Assembly: GCF_011516835.1 (NCBI RefSeq)
Contig: NZ_WOTB01000011.1
Span: forward strand, 80,388-144,387
Source of the DNA: Acetobacter musti
GTDB lineage: Bacteria; Pseudomonadota; Alphaproteobacteria; Acetobacterales; Acetobacteraceae
Reading direction: 5' to 3'
Length of the DNA: 64,000 nt
The position numbers and the translations under genes are program-made. Numbering within the stretch: the stretch's first letter is position 1; each line of letters begins with the position of its first letter. Below, piece after piece: positions 19,070-28,421 of the stretch. The notes under the pieces were generated by a model that was not told the origin of the DNA, made no database searches, and saw only the letters and a program-made list of their open reading frames with translations.

Positions 19070-20146
19070 CTAACCGGGCGTCGTATTCCTGCGGACGATT
19101 GTCCCTAAAGCATCAGCCAGAGCCGCGCATTGCGGATCGGTGCCGATCGTCACCCTGAGCCAGGACGACGTTCGCGGGCCTTTTAAGTGGCGCACGATAA
19201 TCGCCCTTTCTCTCAGCGCGGCAGCCACCATGGCTGCGTCGCGGTCAGCATGCCGAACGTAAACAAAGTTGGCACAGGAAGGCAAGACCTCAAATCCAAG
19301 CTTTGTCAGCGCGTCCGTGAGAGAGGCCCGCGTCGCCATGACTTTCGCCACGGACATGGCGAGCCACTCTTCGTCCTCAATCGCCGCCAGCGCCCCGGCC
19401 TGGGCCAGGCGGTCGAGCGGATAGGAGTTGAAGCTGTCCTTGACGCGCACCAGAGCCTCGATCAGATCGGGGTTGCCAAGTGCGAATCCGACGCGCAGCC
19501 CGGCCAGAGCCCGGGATTTGGAAAGGGTCTGGACGACGAGCAGATTCGGGTAGCGCTCGATCAGCGGGATGGCTGATTCGGCGCCGAAATCGACATAGGC
19601 CTCATCGATCAGAACCACCCGGTCCGGGTGACTGGCGAGCAGGTTTTCGATGTCCCCACGGCCAAGAGCAATCCCTGTCGGCGCATTGGGATTGGCGATG
19701 ACGATTCCGCTGTTGGGAATGGCGTAATCTTCCGGATGAATCCTTAGTGAATCATCGACGGGAACGGTCCGGAAAGGCAGGTCGTACAGGCCGCACCAGA
19801 CCGGGTAGAAGCTGTAGGTGACATCCGGGAACAGAATCGGGTCGCCGTGGCTGAACAGGGCCTGGAAAGCGAAAGCAAGGACTTCGTCGGAACCGTTGCC
19901 GATAAAGACATGCTGCGCGGTCAGGCCATGACGGCCGGCAATGGCCTCGCGCAGAGCGAGGGATTCCGTGTCCGGATAGAGCCGGAGGGAATCACCGGTG
20001 GCCTCCCGAATGGCGGCGAGAGCTTTCGGAGAGGGGCCGTACGGACTCTCATTGGTGTTGAGCTTGATGATATTGGCGATTTTGGGCTGTTCGCCAGGAA
20101 CATAAGGCGTCAGACGGTGGACGAGCGGGCTCCAGAAACGGCTCAC
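19070..20146 (-). CDS. hisC: Histidinol-phosphate aminotransferase
   Basis: This 358-residue fold-type I PLP aminotransferase converts imidazole-acetol phosphate to histidinol phosphate. It has [12 protein letters not shown] at the N-terminus, GNGSDEVL, the ANPNAPTG block, the DEAYVDFG Asp/Tyr pair that contacts PLP, the Schiff-base lysine K210 in [15 protein letters not shown], and a C-terminal Arg in the SWLRVTIG region. It starts with GTG inside the ATGTGA end of the ankyrin gene (4-bp GTGA overlap), so its translation is probably coupled to it. No other his genes are adjacent. HisC-like enzymes may also serve in aromatic amino-acid transamination. Confidence 0.93.
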   Translation of the reverse strand: MSRFWSPLVHRLTPYVPGEQPKIANIIKLNTNESPYGPSPKALAAIREATGDSLRLYPDTESLALREAIAGRHGLTAQHVFIGNGSDEVLAFAFQALFSHGDPILFPDVTYSFYPVWCGLYDLPFRTVPVDDSLRIHPEDYAIPNSGIVIANPNAPTGIALGRGDIENLLASHPDRVVLIDEAYVDFGAESAIPLIERYPNLLVVQTLSKSRALAGLRVGFALGNPDLIEALVRVKDSFNSYPLDRLAQAGALAAIEDEEWLAMSVAKVMATRASLTDALTKLGFEVLPSCANFVYVRHADRDAAMVAAALRERAIIVRHLKGPRTSSWLRVTIGTDPQCAALADALGTIVRRNTTPG

Positions 20147-20652
20147 ATCGTGTCTCCGAGCAGGGTGATCATCTCCGGGTAGCCCTGCGCCCGGGCGAGA
20201 TCGCGCGCGCTCTGGCCTTCGCCGTCTTTCAGAGCGGGGTCAGCGCCTGCCTCCAGCAGAAGACGCGCCATGTCCCGGCGGCCGAACATGGCGGCGAACA
20301 TGAGCGGCGTGCGGCCGACATCGTTGGCGGCGTCCACGGCCGCGCCGGCCGCGAGCAGCATTTTCGCGAGTGCGGTGGTGCCCTTGAACGCAACGCCGGC
20401 GAGGGCCGTGGCGCCCTTGGCGTCGCGCTGGTCGATGGCGGCGCCGGCGTTCAGCAGGACGCGGGCAGTGTCCTCATGGCCGTTATAGGTGGCGAGAATG
20501 AGAGCGGAGTGACCCTTCTCGTTGGCGAGATCGGGACTGAGGCCGGCGGCGATGAATTCGCTGACCAGGTCGGTCTCCCCGTCACGGGCTGCATTCAGGA
20601 ACAGGGCCTCGACCTCGGCCTGGTCGAACGTTCTGTCTTCCTGGTCTGTCAT
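20143..20652 (-). CDS. Ankyrin-repeat protein
   Basis: This 169-residue protein is made almost entirely of about four ankyrin repeats from residue 35 on ([73 protein letters not shown]). There is no signal peptide, so it is probably cytoplasmic and mediates protein contacts. AGGAG sits eight bases before the ATG. It overlaps hisC by 4 bp; the functional link to histidine synthesis is unknown. Confidence 0.85.
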   Translation of the reverse strand: MTDQEDRTFDQAEVEALFLNAARDGETDLVSEFIAAGLSPDLANEKGHSALILATYNGHEDTARVLLNAGAAIDQRDAKGATALAGVAFKGTTALAKMLLAAGAAVDAANDVGRTPLMFAAMFGRRDMARLLLEAGADPALKDGEGQSARDLARAQGYPEMITLLGDTM

Positions 20653-20865
20653 GGGACTCTCCTCTTATTGCGGTCCGGGACCGGGGTCCTGGGGAGCTTT
20701 TTTCTTACGGCATCCATGGCGTCTTGCGAAGCGGCCTGACCCGGATGTGTGATGCGCCGGCATCGCGGGCAGCGTTCCGTCTTCCTTCGCCGGTCCGCCA
20801 TACTTCAATATTGGCATCGTTTTGCCCCCGGTTCATGATGAGCGCCATAACCGGGGCGGACAGGA

Positions 20866-22188
20866 ATGACGACAGCAGCAGCCGCGACACTCACGGAACC
20901 CGACGCCCGACCTCTCTCACGCCTGCATCTCCGTCTCCTTCTGATCGCCGGTCTGGGCTATCTCTTCGACGGCATGGACGGGTCCGCGCTGGCCTTCTTT
21001 CTGCCGGTCCTGCGCGCCGAATGGCACCTCACCGCCTGGCAGTCCGGCTGGATCGCCTCCAGCACGTCACAGGGTTATCTGATCGGCTCGCTCGCCGCCG
21101 GATTTCTCGCCGACCGTTTCGGTCGCCGCCGGATCATGATGACCGCTCTTACCATTTACTGTGTCGCCTCCTGCCTCAGCGCCCTCCAGCACGACTGGAA
21201 ACCCTATTTCGTCCTCCGCGTCATCTGCGGCATCGGAACCGGCGCCGAAGCGGTGGTCATCATCCCCTACATCGCCGAATTTCTGCCACCCCGGAAAAGA
21301 GGCGCACTCTGCGGCGCCGTCGTCGGCTTCTACGCCTTTGGCTACACCGCGGCGGCCGCGCTCGGTCTGTTCGTGGTCTCCGCCTCGCCGTCCGGCTGGC
21401 GGATCGCCTCGGTCATCACAGGCCTGCCCGTGCTCCTCCTCCTCTGGTGGCGACGCGCGCTGCCGGAATCGCCGCTCTGGCTGGCGCGTGCCGGCCACGG
21501 AAACCGGTCCGGGCGAAACCGGGCCGCACAGAGAAAACCAGCAGGGGCGCAGGCGCCTGCTATCCCTGCCAGGTTTCAGGGCGGCCCCCTGACATCCCTC
21601 CTCACCGAAACCCCCTGGCGCGGAAGACTCCTCACAGCGGTCTCCGTCTGGACCTGCCTGTTCTTTTCCTTCTACGGCTTCTTCGCCTGGCTCCCCTCCC
21701 TGCTGATGACCCACGGCCTCGCTCTCTCAAAGAGCTTCGGCCTCGCCTTTCTGATCTTTTCCGCTCAGATCCCCGGCTATTTCATCGCGGCCTGGCTCAA
21801 CGGTGTGATCGGACGGCGTCAGGTCATGATCGGTGCGCTCAGCTTCGCCGCCCTCTCCGCCACGGGACTGATCGCAGCACCGACCCTGCCGCTCATGATC
21901 GCCTCCGCCATGGGCCTGTCCGCCGGACTGAACGGCGCCGTCGCCGGACTCTACGCCTATATGCCGGAACTTTTCCCAACCCGCATCCGGGCAAGCGCCA
22001 TGGGACTCTCCTCCGGCATCAGCCGCATCGGCGCCATCGCCGGTTCCATGGGCGCCGGGCCTCTCGCGGCGTGGGGCGGCACCACCCCTGTCTTCACGAC
22101 AATGGGCGCCGCGCTTCTTCTCGCTCTGCTTATCCTCGTTTTCATTGCCGGGAACACCGGCGACGGGCCGCTGCCGGAAGAGGTCTGA
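20866..22188 (+). CDS. MFS transporter (sugar porter / aromatic-acid:H+ symporter type)
   Basis: This 440-residue MFS permease has about 12 membrane segments. Signature motifs are GYLFDGMDGSALAF in TM1 (the D-x-x-D pattern of the AAHS and metabolite:H+ symporters), GFLADRFGRRRI in the loop 2-3, and PELFPTRIRASAMG in the second half. The central cytoplasmic loop after LPESPLWLARAG contains residues 224-243 with unusual Gln/Ala/Pro/Arg composition, encoded by 21536-21594, a stretch built like the family A intergenic repeat. It is probably an in-frame insertion that the loop tolerates. The substrate is unknown; neighbours give no hint. Confidence 0.85.
   Translation: MTTAAAATLTEPDARPLSRLHLRLLLIAGLGYLFDGMDGSALAFFLPVLRAEWHLTAWQSGWIASSTSQGYLIGSLAAGFLADRFGRRRIMMTALTIYCVASCLSALQHDWKPYFVLRVICGIGTGAEAVVIIPYIAEFLPPRKRGALCGAVVGFYAFGYTAAAALGLFVVSASPSGWRIASVITGLPVLLLLWWRRALPESPLWLARAGHGNRSGRNRAAQRKPAGAQAPAIPARFQGGPLTSLLTETPWRGRLLTAVSVWTCLFFSFYGFFAWLPSLLMTHGLALSKSFGLAFLIFSAQIPGYFIAAWLNGVIGRRQVMIGALSFAALSATGLIAAPTLPLMIASAMGLSAGLNGAVAGLYAYMPELFPTRIRASAMGLSSGISRIGAIAGSMGAGPLAAWGGTTPVFTTMGAALLLALLILVFIAGNTGDGPLPEEV
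21536..21594 (+). repeat. Family A repeat remnant inside a coding sequence
   Basis: Within the MFS gene, two adjacent palindromes, GCAGGGGCGCAGGCGCCTGC and CAGGGCGGCCCCCTG, are joined by a CCCTGCCAGGTTT-like linker. This matches the module order GCAGGG...CCCTGC, linker, CAGGG/CCGGGC stem of the family A copies at 9531 and 18342. It encodes roughly residues 224-243. Confidence 0.6.
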
Positions 22189-22200
22189 CTTTCCGGCTGG

Positions 22201-22587
22201 TCAGGATGCGGCGGCGTTCTGGTCGAGACGGTCGAGCAGGGCCGCGTGTTCGGCACCCCAGCGGTAAAGCATCTCCAGAGGCTCGACGAAGGCCTGGCCG
22301 AGGCTGGTCAGGCGGTATTCGACGGCGGGCGGCATGACCTCCATGACCTCGCGTTCCACCAGGCCGAGATGTTCGAGTTCGCGCAGGGTCTGTGTCATCA
22401 TCTTTTTCGATAGGCCGGGAATGCTGCGCTGAAGCTGACCGGGGCGGGAGGCGCCGCCGCGCAGGTGCAGGGTGTGGAGGATCATGGTGGTCCATTTGCC
22501 GCTGAACAGGCGCAGCAGGCGGCGGGGGGCGCAGTCTTCCGTAAACGGCGGCTGGCGGTACTGATCGGGCAGCGGGGCGAGGGTCAT
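22201..22587 (-). CDS. HxlR-family transcriptional regulator
   Basis: This 128-residue winged-helix regulator of the HxlR/MarR-like family is seen from CAPRRLLRLFSGKWTTMILHTL (conserved Cys and GKW block), GLSKKMMTQTLRELEHLGLVER (recognition helix) and VEYRLTSLG (wing). The ATG at 22587 has AGGAGC five bases upstream and gives the family's normal length; the open frame to 22650 is not needed. It is divergent from the PRISE-like reductase gene with about 110 bp between, the usual arrangement for an HxlR repressor of an adjacent oxidoreductase, often responding to quinones or aldehydes through the Cys. Confidence 0.9.
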   Translation of the reverse strand: MTLAPLPDQYRQPPFTEDCAPRRLLRLFSGKWTTMILHTLHLRGGASRPGQLQRSIPGLSKKMMTQTLRELEHLGLVEREVMEVMPPAVEYRLTSLGQAFVEPLEMLYRWGAEHAALLDRLDQNAAAS

Positions 22588-22700
22588 GCGGGGCTCCTGG
22601 GAACCTCTGGGTGGCCAGGGCACGGAAAGGTGCCGGATTGTCTTTTGCAACCACTCCGGACAGCCTGTGAAGACTGAGTTTCATATCAGGGAGAAACAGA

Positions 22701-23765
22701 ATGTCCCGCAGGGCTCTTATTGTCGGTGCGACAGGGATTGTCGGCCAGAATCTTGCAAACCGGCTCGTGGCCGACGGCTGGACCGTTTACGGTCTTGCGC
22801 GGCGTGTCGGGACGCTGCCGGGGACTGTCATTCCGGTGGCGGCGGATACGCTCGATCCGGTATCGCTGCGCGCGGCGCTGGCGGAGATCGTGCCGACGCA
22901 TGTGTTTTTCACGACATGGACGCGCCAGGCGACCGAGACGGAAAACTGTGCGGTCAACAGCGCGATGATCCGCAATGTCTTTGAGGCTCTGCCGAAGCCG
23001 GAGGCGCTGGTTCATGGCACTCTGGTGACGGGGCTGAAGCATTATCTCGGGCCGTTCGAGGCGTATGCGAAAGGGGCGCCGCCGCAGACGCCGTTCCGGG
23101 AGAGCATGAAGCGGCTGGATCTGGAAAACTTCTATTATGATCAGGAAGACGCGCTTTTCGCGGCGGCGGAGACGTTCGGGTTTTCCTGGACGGTGCATCG
23201 TCCGCATACGGTCATCGGCTATGCGATCGGCAATCTGATGAACATGGGCACGACGCTGGCGGTGTATGCGACGCTGTGCCGTGAGACGGGGCTGCCGTTT
23301 GTCTTTCCGGGGTCGCCGGCGCAGTGGAACGGTCTGACGGACGTGACGGATGCGCGTCAGCTTGCCGATCAGATCCTGTGGGCGGCGCAGAGTCCGGCCG
23401 GGCGCAATACGGCTTTCAATGTTGTCAACGGCGATGTGTTCCGCTGGAACTGGCTGTGGTCTGAACTGGCGACCTGGTTCGGGATCGAGGCGGCGGCTTA
23501 TCCGGGCCATGCCACGTCTCTGGAACAGGTGCTGGCCGGAAAAGGCGCGGATTGGTCAGCAATCGCCGGGAAATACGGGCTCCGGGAGACGGTGCTCGAC
23601 CGTCTGGCGTCGGCCTGGCACACGGACGCCGATCTTGGCCGGCCCGTCGAGTGTGTGACCGATATGAGTAAAAGCCGCAAACTCGGTTTCAGCGGATATC
23701 GGTACACGCCTGATTCGTTCTTCGATCTTTTCGAGCGGCTGCGGGCGGAACATTATATTCCGTAA
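22701..23765 (+). CDS. SDR-family reductase, PRISE (progesterone 5-beta-reductase/iridoid synthase-like)
   Basis: This 354-residue extended short-chain dehydrogenase has the NAD(P) motif GATGIVGQNLA at the N-terminus, HGTLVTGLKHYLGPFEAY, and the diagnostic NFYYDQED motif in place of the usual YxxxK. HRPHTVIGYAIGNLMNMG is also characteristic of the PRISE enone reductases, which reduce activated C=C bonds of 2-enones. GGGAGAAAC just precedes the ATG. The divergent HxlR regulator at 22587 probably controls it, which suggests response to a reactive carbonyl or enone. The natural substrate is unknown. Confidence 0.87.
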   Translation: MSRRALIVGATGIVGQNLANRLVADGWTVYGLARRVGTLPGTVIPVAADTLDPVSLRAALAEIVPTHVFFTTWTRQATETENCAVNSAMIRNVFEALPKPEALVHGTLVTGLKHYLGPFEAYAKGAPPQTPFRESMKRLDLENFYYDQEDALFAAAETFGFSWTVHRPHTVIGYAIGNLMNMGTTLAVYATLCRETGLPFVFPGSPAQWNGLTDVTDARQLADQILWAAQSPAGRNTAFNVVNGDVFRWNWLWSELATWFGIEAAAYPGHATSLEQVLAGKGADWSAIAGKYGLRETVLDRLASAWHTDADLGRPVECVTDMSKSRKLGFSGYRYTPDSFFDLFERLRAEHYIP

Positions 23766-24022
23766 GATGCTGTCTCAAAAGTCAAAGAGACAAAAACTTT
23801 CATACCAGGCTGATGATGTTGTGTTTTTTAATTATGAGGACCTGTTCGCCTAAGTCAGCCTCAGAAAGCACTTCACGGCAAGCTTTTGATAAAACGATAA
23901 AAGTTTTTGGGTGCCGCCTTTTTTCAAAAAGGCGGCGTCTTCCGAAGCTTTTTGAAAAAAGCTTCACCAAAAACTTTTTTATAATCTACACGAGGTTTCA
24001 CAGGCAGGCCTCTGAACCAGGA
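23765..24022 (+). repeat. Family B MITE-like element, near full length
   Basis: This copy runs from a degenerate terminal repeat (GATGCTGTCTCAAAA) to CCTCTGAACCAGG. The core 23899-23978 has outer arms AAAAGTTTTTGG and CCAAAAACTTTT enclosing two hairpins: GCCGCC...GGCGGC with a T6CA5 loop, and GAAGCTTTTTG with its complement. This allows a three-way junction. The copy occupies the whole 313-bp gap between the PRISE gene and the MBL-fold gene. Confidence 0.8.
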
Positions 24023-24078
24023 CAAAAACCCGGCACCTCTTTGCAGATTTCATGACAGAAGCCTGAGAACGACATATC

Positions 24079-25164
24079 TCAGTCAAACCTGATCTCCCGC
24101 GTCTCCCCGAACGCCATCGGAGCAAATCTGTCGGGAGCGATCCCGGCCCAGGCGACAGTATCGGCGAGGCAGCGTTCCGGCTCTCCCAGCGGTTCACGCG
24201 AGAGCGGGAAGACGCCGTAATGCATGGGGATGCCACGCCGGGCCTGGAGGGCCTGAAAGGCGGCGACAGCTTCGACAGGATCGGCGTGAACGGCTTTCAG
24301 AAAAGCGCGGGGAGCGTAGGCGCCAATCGGAAGCAGAGCGAGATCGGGTGGCCCGAGGCGGTCATGGATAATCCGCCAGTGCGGGCCGTGCGCACTGTCC
24401 CCGGCGAAAAAGACGGAAAGCGGGGGCTTGTCGCCAGCTTGCGGTATACGGAGCATAAAGCCGCCCCAGAGACGCTTCGCCGCGTCCCAGGGAGTGCGCT
24501 GGGCGAAGTGACGGGCAGGAGTGCAGGTGATTCCGGCGTCGCCCATGCGAATGGTCTGCCACCAGTCCGCCTCCGCGATGCGGGTCAGGCCGGCTTTGCG
24601 GAGGATCTCGCCGTTGTTCAGCGGAGTGACGGTGACGGGGTTATCGCGACTGGCGATACGACGCAGCGAGGGAAGATCCAGGTGATCGTAATGGCAATGT
24701 GAGATCAGAAGCAGATCGATTTTCGGCAAATCCTCCAGGTGGCGTCCAGGGGCGCGGAAGCGCTTCGGGCCGAAGAAGGAAAATGGCGAGCAGCGCTCTG
24801 AGAAAATCGGGTCGGTGAGAATGGTCAGCGTTCCGCCGTCTTTCTGACGAAAGCGGAGCAGGAAGGTGCAGTGACCGATCATAGTGACGCTGACGGCACC
24901 GGCCTCCGGAAGGTCGTGCGGGTCGCCGACGGGCGCGGGATCGCAGATACGCGGAGGATTTTCGTCCCGGACCATGGAGAGCATCCAGCGCAGGAACAGG
25001 GCGGGTCTGATGCCGCGTCTGCGCCGGATGGCGGAGGAAATTTCCGGGGCGGGCTCGTCGGGCCAGGCAGGCGGGCGCGGCGCGGGCTGCCAGGCAGAGG
25101 GAAGAGGCGGATTAGTGAAGTGCTGGCCGTCACAGTGGTCGGAAACGGGAAAAATGAAGGGCAT
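24079..25164 (-). CDS. MBL-fold metal-dependent hydrolase (NAPE-PLD/UlaG-like)
   Basis: This 361-residue metallo-beta-lactamase-fold hydrolase has the metal motif H-x-H-x-D-H in LLISHCHYDHLD, preceded by VTMIGHCTFLL and ILTDPIFSERCSPF. Later metal ligands are in TPARHFAQRTPWD and VFFAGDSAHGPHW. The PRISE-side N-terminus DHCDGQHFTNPP resembles the NAPE-phospholipase D branch. ATG 25164 is chosen because the family block begins right after it; the upstream frame to 25269 runs into the repeat and is low in features, though the ribosome site here is weak. Substrate is probably a phospholipid or other phosphodiester, not known. Confidence 0.85.
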   Translation of the reverse strand: MPFIFPVSDHCDGQHFTNPPLPSAWQPAPRPPAWPDEPAPEISSAIRRRRGIRPALFLRWMLSMVRDENPPRICDPAPVGDPHDLPEAGAVSVTMIGHCTFLLRFRQKDGGTLTILTDPIFSERCSPFSFFGPKRFRAPGRHLEDLPKIDLLLISHCHYDHLDLPSLRRIASRDNPVTVTPLNNGEILRKAGLTRIAEADWWQTIRMGDAGITCTPARHFAQRTPWDAAKRLWGGFMLRIPQAGDKPPLSVFFAGDSAHGPHWRIIHDRLGPPDLALLPIGAYAPRAFLKAVHADPVEAVAAFQALQARRGIPMHYGVFPLSREPLGEPERCLADTVAWAGIAPDRFAPMAFGETREIRFD

Positions 25165-25264
25165 CAGGCTGTGAAGTTCCGGTGTCTGGTTCGGTAGGGG
25201 CCGTTGTTCAGGATGCGACCCCGGCGCCCGAAGTTGTTTTATCAGGGAGCATTTCAGCAGTCTG

Positions 25265-25389
25265 CTCACGAAATCTTCTGTAAATTATAAAGAAGTTTTT
25301 TCTGAAGCTTTTTTCAAAAAGCTTCAGAAAACGCCGCCGTTCTGAAAAAAGGCGGCCCCCCAAAACTTTTAATTGTTTTCATCAATGCT
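25265..25389 (-). repeat. Family B MITE-like element (partial, reverse orientation)
   Basis: The core 25291-25370 is reversed: arm, then the GAAGC hairpin, then the GCCGCC hairpin, then the arm CCCAAAACTTTT. The flank TGTAAATTATAAAGAAG matches the right flank of the 23765 copy in reverse complement. It lies immediately downstream of the dGTPase gene stop at 25390. Confidence 0.78.
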
Positions 25390-26619
25390 TTATCCCGGAA
25401 CGGACAGATCGGTGAGGCGCCGGTGCTCTTCCATGGCAAAACGGTCGGTCATGGAAGCGAGGTAATCGGCGACGACGCGTCTGCGTTCGGCCTCATCCGC
25501 GGCGGCGAGGGCCTGCTCGCGCCAGCCATCGGGCAGCAGGCCGGGGGATGAGCCGAGAGTGGCGAAAAGTTCGGCGACGACATGTTTCGCCTTGTGGGTC
25601 ATGCGGTTGACCTTCCAGTGCCGGTAGAGTTTCGCGAAGAGAAATTCGCGGATCGCGGCGTTGGCGTCGGCAATTTTCGGACTGAACGCGACCATCTGGC
25701 GATCGGCATGGCGGACATCGTCGGCGGAGCGCGGATCGAGTTTGCCGAGATTGCGTTTCGTCTGGGTGAGGACGTCCGTGGCCAGGACGTTGATGACGCG
25801 GCGGACGGTCTCATGCCGGAGGCGCTGTTCCATGGCGGGAATGGCGACGGAGCCTTCAGCCGGTGGCTCGCCGGTTTCGCCCGCGCCGTAATGCGGGGCG
25901 CTGCGGGGCGGCATATGCCGCGCGAGGGAGCGGGCTTCTTTCAGCGCATTGCCGACAATGGGAACATGGGCGAGGTCGTCAAGAGCAAGAAGCCCTGATT
26001 TCACGCCGTCATCGAGGTCGTGACCATGATAGGCGATGTCGTCGGCGAGAGCGGCGAGCTGGGCTTCGACGGAGGCGAAGGTGTCGAGTTCGAGCGGATG
26101 GGCCTCGTTATAGTCGCGGAGCCAGCCGTCGGGGTGATCGACGGGACCATTATGCTTGGCAAGGCCCTCAAGAGTTTCCCAGGTAAGATTCAGACCGTCG
26201 AACTGTAAGTAGCGCCGTTCGAGCACGGTAACCTGTCGCAGAGCCTGGGTGTTGTGGCTGAACCCGCCCCAGGGCGCCATGGCAAGGGCGAGGGCGTCTT
26301 CGCCGGCATGGCCGAACGGCGTGTGTCCGAGATCATGGGCAAGGGCGATGGCCTCGGTAATATCCTCATCGACATTCAGATGCCGCGCCATGGAACGGGC
26401 GATCTGAGCGACCTCAAGTGAATGGGTCAGGCGGGTGCGGAAGAAGTCGCCCTCGTGGTTGATGAAGACCTGGGTTTTGTACTGAAGGCGCCGGAAGCCG
26501 GAGGAGTGGACAACACGGTCGCGGTCACGCTGCCAGGGAGAACGGGTGGGAGATTCGGGCTCTGAGTAAAGCCTGCCCCGTGTGGGCCGTGCGTGAATGG
26601 CGTACGGCGCTGTGGTCAT
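25390..26619 (-). CDS. dgt: Deoxyguanosinetriphosphate triphosphohydrolase-like protein
   Basis: This 409-residue HD-domain dNTP triphosphohydrolase hydrolyses dNTPs to deoxynucleosides and triphosphate. It shows RDRDRVVHSSGFRRLQYKTQVF at the N-terminus, then the HD-motif residues: His in RLTHSLEVAQIAR, His-Asp in ALAHDLGHTPFGHAGED, and Asp in ALADDIAYHGHDLDDG. ATG 26619 is preceded by GAGGA and gives the normal dGTPase-like N-terminus (the extra 14 codons upstream are unsupported). It is flanked by family B elements on both sides. Confidence 0.93.
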   Translation of the reverse strand: MTTAPYAIHARPTRGRLYSEPESPTRSPWQRDRDRVVHSSGFRRLQYKTQVFINHEGDFFRTRLTHSLEVAQIARSMARHLNVDEDITEAIALAHDLGHTPFGHAGEDALALAMAPWGGFSHNTQALRQVTVLERRYLQFDGLNLTWETLEGLAKHNGPVDHPDGWLRDYNEAHPLELDTFASVEAQLAALADDIAYHGHDLDDGVKSGLLALDDLAHVPIVGNALKEARSLARHMPPRSAPHYGAGETGEPPAEGSVAIPAMEQRLRHETVRRVINVLATDVLTQTKRNLGKLDPRSADDVRHADRQMVAFSPKIADANAAIREFLFAKLYRHWKVNRMTHKAKHVVAELFATLGSSPGLLPDGWREQALAAADEAERRRVVADYLASMTDRFAMEEHRRLTDLSVPG

Positions 26620-26650
26620 GCGGTCCTCGTCTGGCGGTGTCACCGAAGAC

Positions 26651-26853
26651 GAGTTGAGCATGTTTGAGCCGAACTGGCGAGGGCGGCCTCAGAAGAGCAC
26701 CTCACAGTAAATCCTGATAAAATAATAAAAGTTTCCGGGTGCCGCCGTTTTTCAGAAAGGCGGCGTCTTCTGAAGCTTTTTAGAAAAAGCTTCACCAAAA
26801 ACTTCTTTATAATTTATAGAAGACTTCACAGGCAGACTTCTGGGACAGTTTCT
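26651..26853 (+). repeat. Family B MITE-like element
   Basis: The core at 26727-26806 is in the forward orientation with damaged arms (AAAAGTTTCCGG and CCAAAAACTT). The conserved left flank CCTCAGAAGAGCACCTCAC and right flank TTCACAGGCAGACTTCTG are kept. It separates the radA and dgt genes, which lie on the same strand, and probably contributes to the dgt leader. Confidence 0.78.
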
Positions 26854-26868
26854 AAGCGATCCCCCCGG

Positions 26869-28257
26869 TCACTCCTTCACCCCCTCCGTCATCATCGCCA
26901 CCAGATCGGACAGATGCCCAAGCTCATTCAGCGTCAGCCCCGGCGGCGGACGAATACTGGCATTGGTGGCACGGGCGATCCGGCGAGGAAGAATAGCAGT
27001 GCTGAACCCCAGCTTGGCCGCCTCGCGCAGACGCAGATCCGCCTGCGAAACCTGCCGGAGCTCACCCGAAAGACCGATCTCGCCAAAATAGACCGTCCCG
27101 GCAGAGGTCGGCTGACCGGTCGCAGCCGAAATCAGCGCTGCAGCCACCGCCAGATCAGCGGCCGGCTCACTGACACGCAGCCCCCCGGCAAAATTGAGCC
27201 ACACATCCATCCCCGCCAGCTTGAGACCGCAGCGCGTCTCCAGCACAGCCAGCAGCATGTTCAGACGCCCCGTATCCCACCCGACCGCAGCCCGGCGCGG
27301 CGCCCCGTCTCCGGCCTTCGGAGAAAGCAGCGCCTGAACCTCCAGCAAAACAGGCCGCGTGCCCTCAAGTCCGGCAAACACAGCGGAACCGGCAATGTTG
27401 CCCCGCCGCTCAGCCAGAAACAGCGCAGAAGGATTGGGAACCTCGATCAGCCCATGATCGGTCATCGCAAAGACACCGATCTCATCCGTGGCCCCGAAAC
27501 GGTTCTTGGCCGCGCGCAGAATGCGGAACTGATGACCGCGATCCCCCTCGAAATACATCACCGCATCGACCATGTGCTCCATCACACGCGGCCCGGCCAG
27601 CGCACCATCCTTGGTGACATGACCAACGAGAATCAGAGCAAAACCCCGCTTCTTGGCCAGCCGGATCAGCTCAAAGGCACAGGCCCGGACCTGGGCGACG
27701 GAGCCCGGCGCGCTGTCGATGCTGTCGAGCCACATGGTCTGAATGGAATCGATGACGACCAGCCCGAGCTTCGTCTCGGTATCGAGCGTCGCGACAATAT
27801 CGGACACATTGATCGACGCAGCCAGCTGCAGCGTCGGAGCGTTCAGCTCCAGCCGCTGCGCACGCATCCGGATCTGATCGACCGCCTCCTCGCCCGAAAT
27901 ATACACGACATGCTGCCCGGTGCGGGCCAGACGGCAGGCGGTCTGCAAAAGCAGCGTGGACTTGCCGATGCCCGGATCACCGCCGACAAGAACAACGGAA
28001 GCCGGAACAAGGCCGCCACCAAGCACACGGTCCAGCTCAGCAATATCGGTCTGAATCCTGGGCGGCGGCGCAGCGTTGCCCTCAAGCCCCGTCAGGGTCA
28101 GCCGTGTTTTCGAACGACTGGTGCGGGACGCCGTCGGCTCTATGCTTTCCTCGACGATCGTATTCCACTCACCGCAGGCCTCACATTTTCCGCTCCACTT
28201 CGGATAAACAGCGCCGCAGTTCTGGCAGACAAAGCGATGAATCGGACGTTTGGCCAA
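26869..28257 (-). CDS. radA: DNA repair protein RadA
   Basis: This 462-residue RecA-like branch-migration ATPase processes recombination intermediates. The N-terminal zinc finger uses C11, C14, C25 and C28 (FVCQNC and GKCEACGEW). Walker A GGDPGIGKST is at 92-101, the RadA-specific KNRFG motif lies in RAAKNRFGATDEIGVF, and a Lon-like C-terminal domain has VYFGEIGLSGELR. Length is normal. It is monocistronic, divergent from the YPDV-repeat gene. Confidence 0.96.
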   Translation of the reverse strand: MAKRPIHRFVCQNCGAVYPKWSGKCEACGEWNTIVEESIEPTASRTSRSKTRLTLTGLEGNAAPPPRIQTDIAELDRVLGGGLVPASVVLVGGDPGIGKSTLLLQTACRLARTGQHVVYISGEEAVDQIRMRAQRLELNAPTLQLAASINVSDIVATLDTETKLGLVVIDSIQTMWLDSIDSAPGSVAQVRACAFELIRLAKKRGFALILVGHVTKDGALAGPRVMEHMVDAVMYFEGDRGHQFRILRAAKNRFGATDEIGVFAMTDHGLIEVPNPSALFLAERRGNIAGSAVFAGLEGTRPVLLEVQALLSPKAGDGAPRRAAVGWDTGRLNMLLAVLETRCGLKLAGMDVWLNFAGGLRVSEPAADLAVAAALISAATGQPTSAGTVYFGEIGLSGELRQVSQADLRLREAAKLGFSTAILPRRIARATNASIRPPPGLTLNELGHLSDLVAMMTEGVKE

Positions 28258-28421
28258 AAGAAAAGGACTCCTGATTGTAAGGCAACCTGCGGTGTATGCC
28301 GGACGTTCCGCGCTGTTTTACGCGAATCTTTCACAACAGCACATTGTGTTTCCCGGGCGGCTCTATAAATATTGCGCTCTGTGATCTTTATTGATCGTCA
28401 GGGACTTAAGGAGAAGAGCGC

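Noticed and set aside
20724..22337. Plus-strand open frame of 537 codons overlapping the MFS gene
   Set aside because: It is an out-of-frame Arg/Pro-rich translation of the transporter gene at 20866-22188, with no membrane segments.
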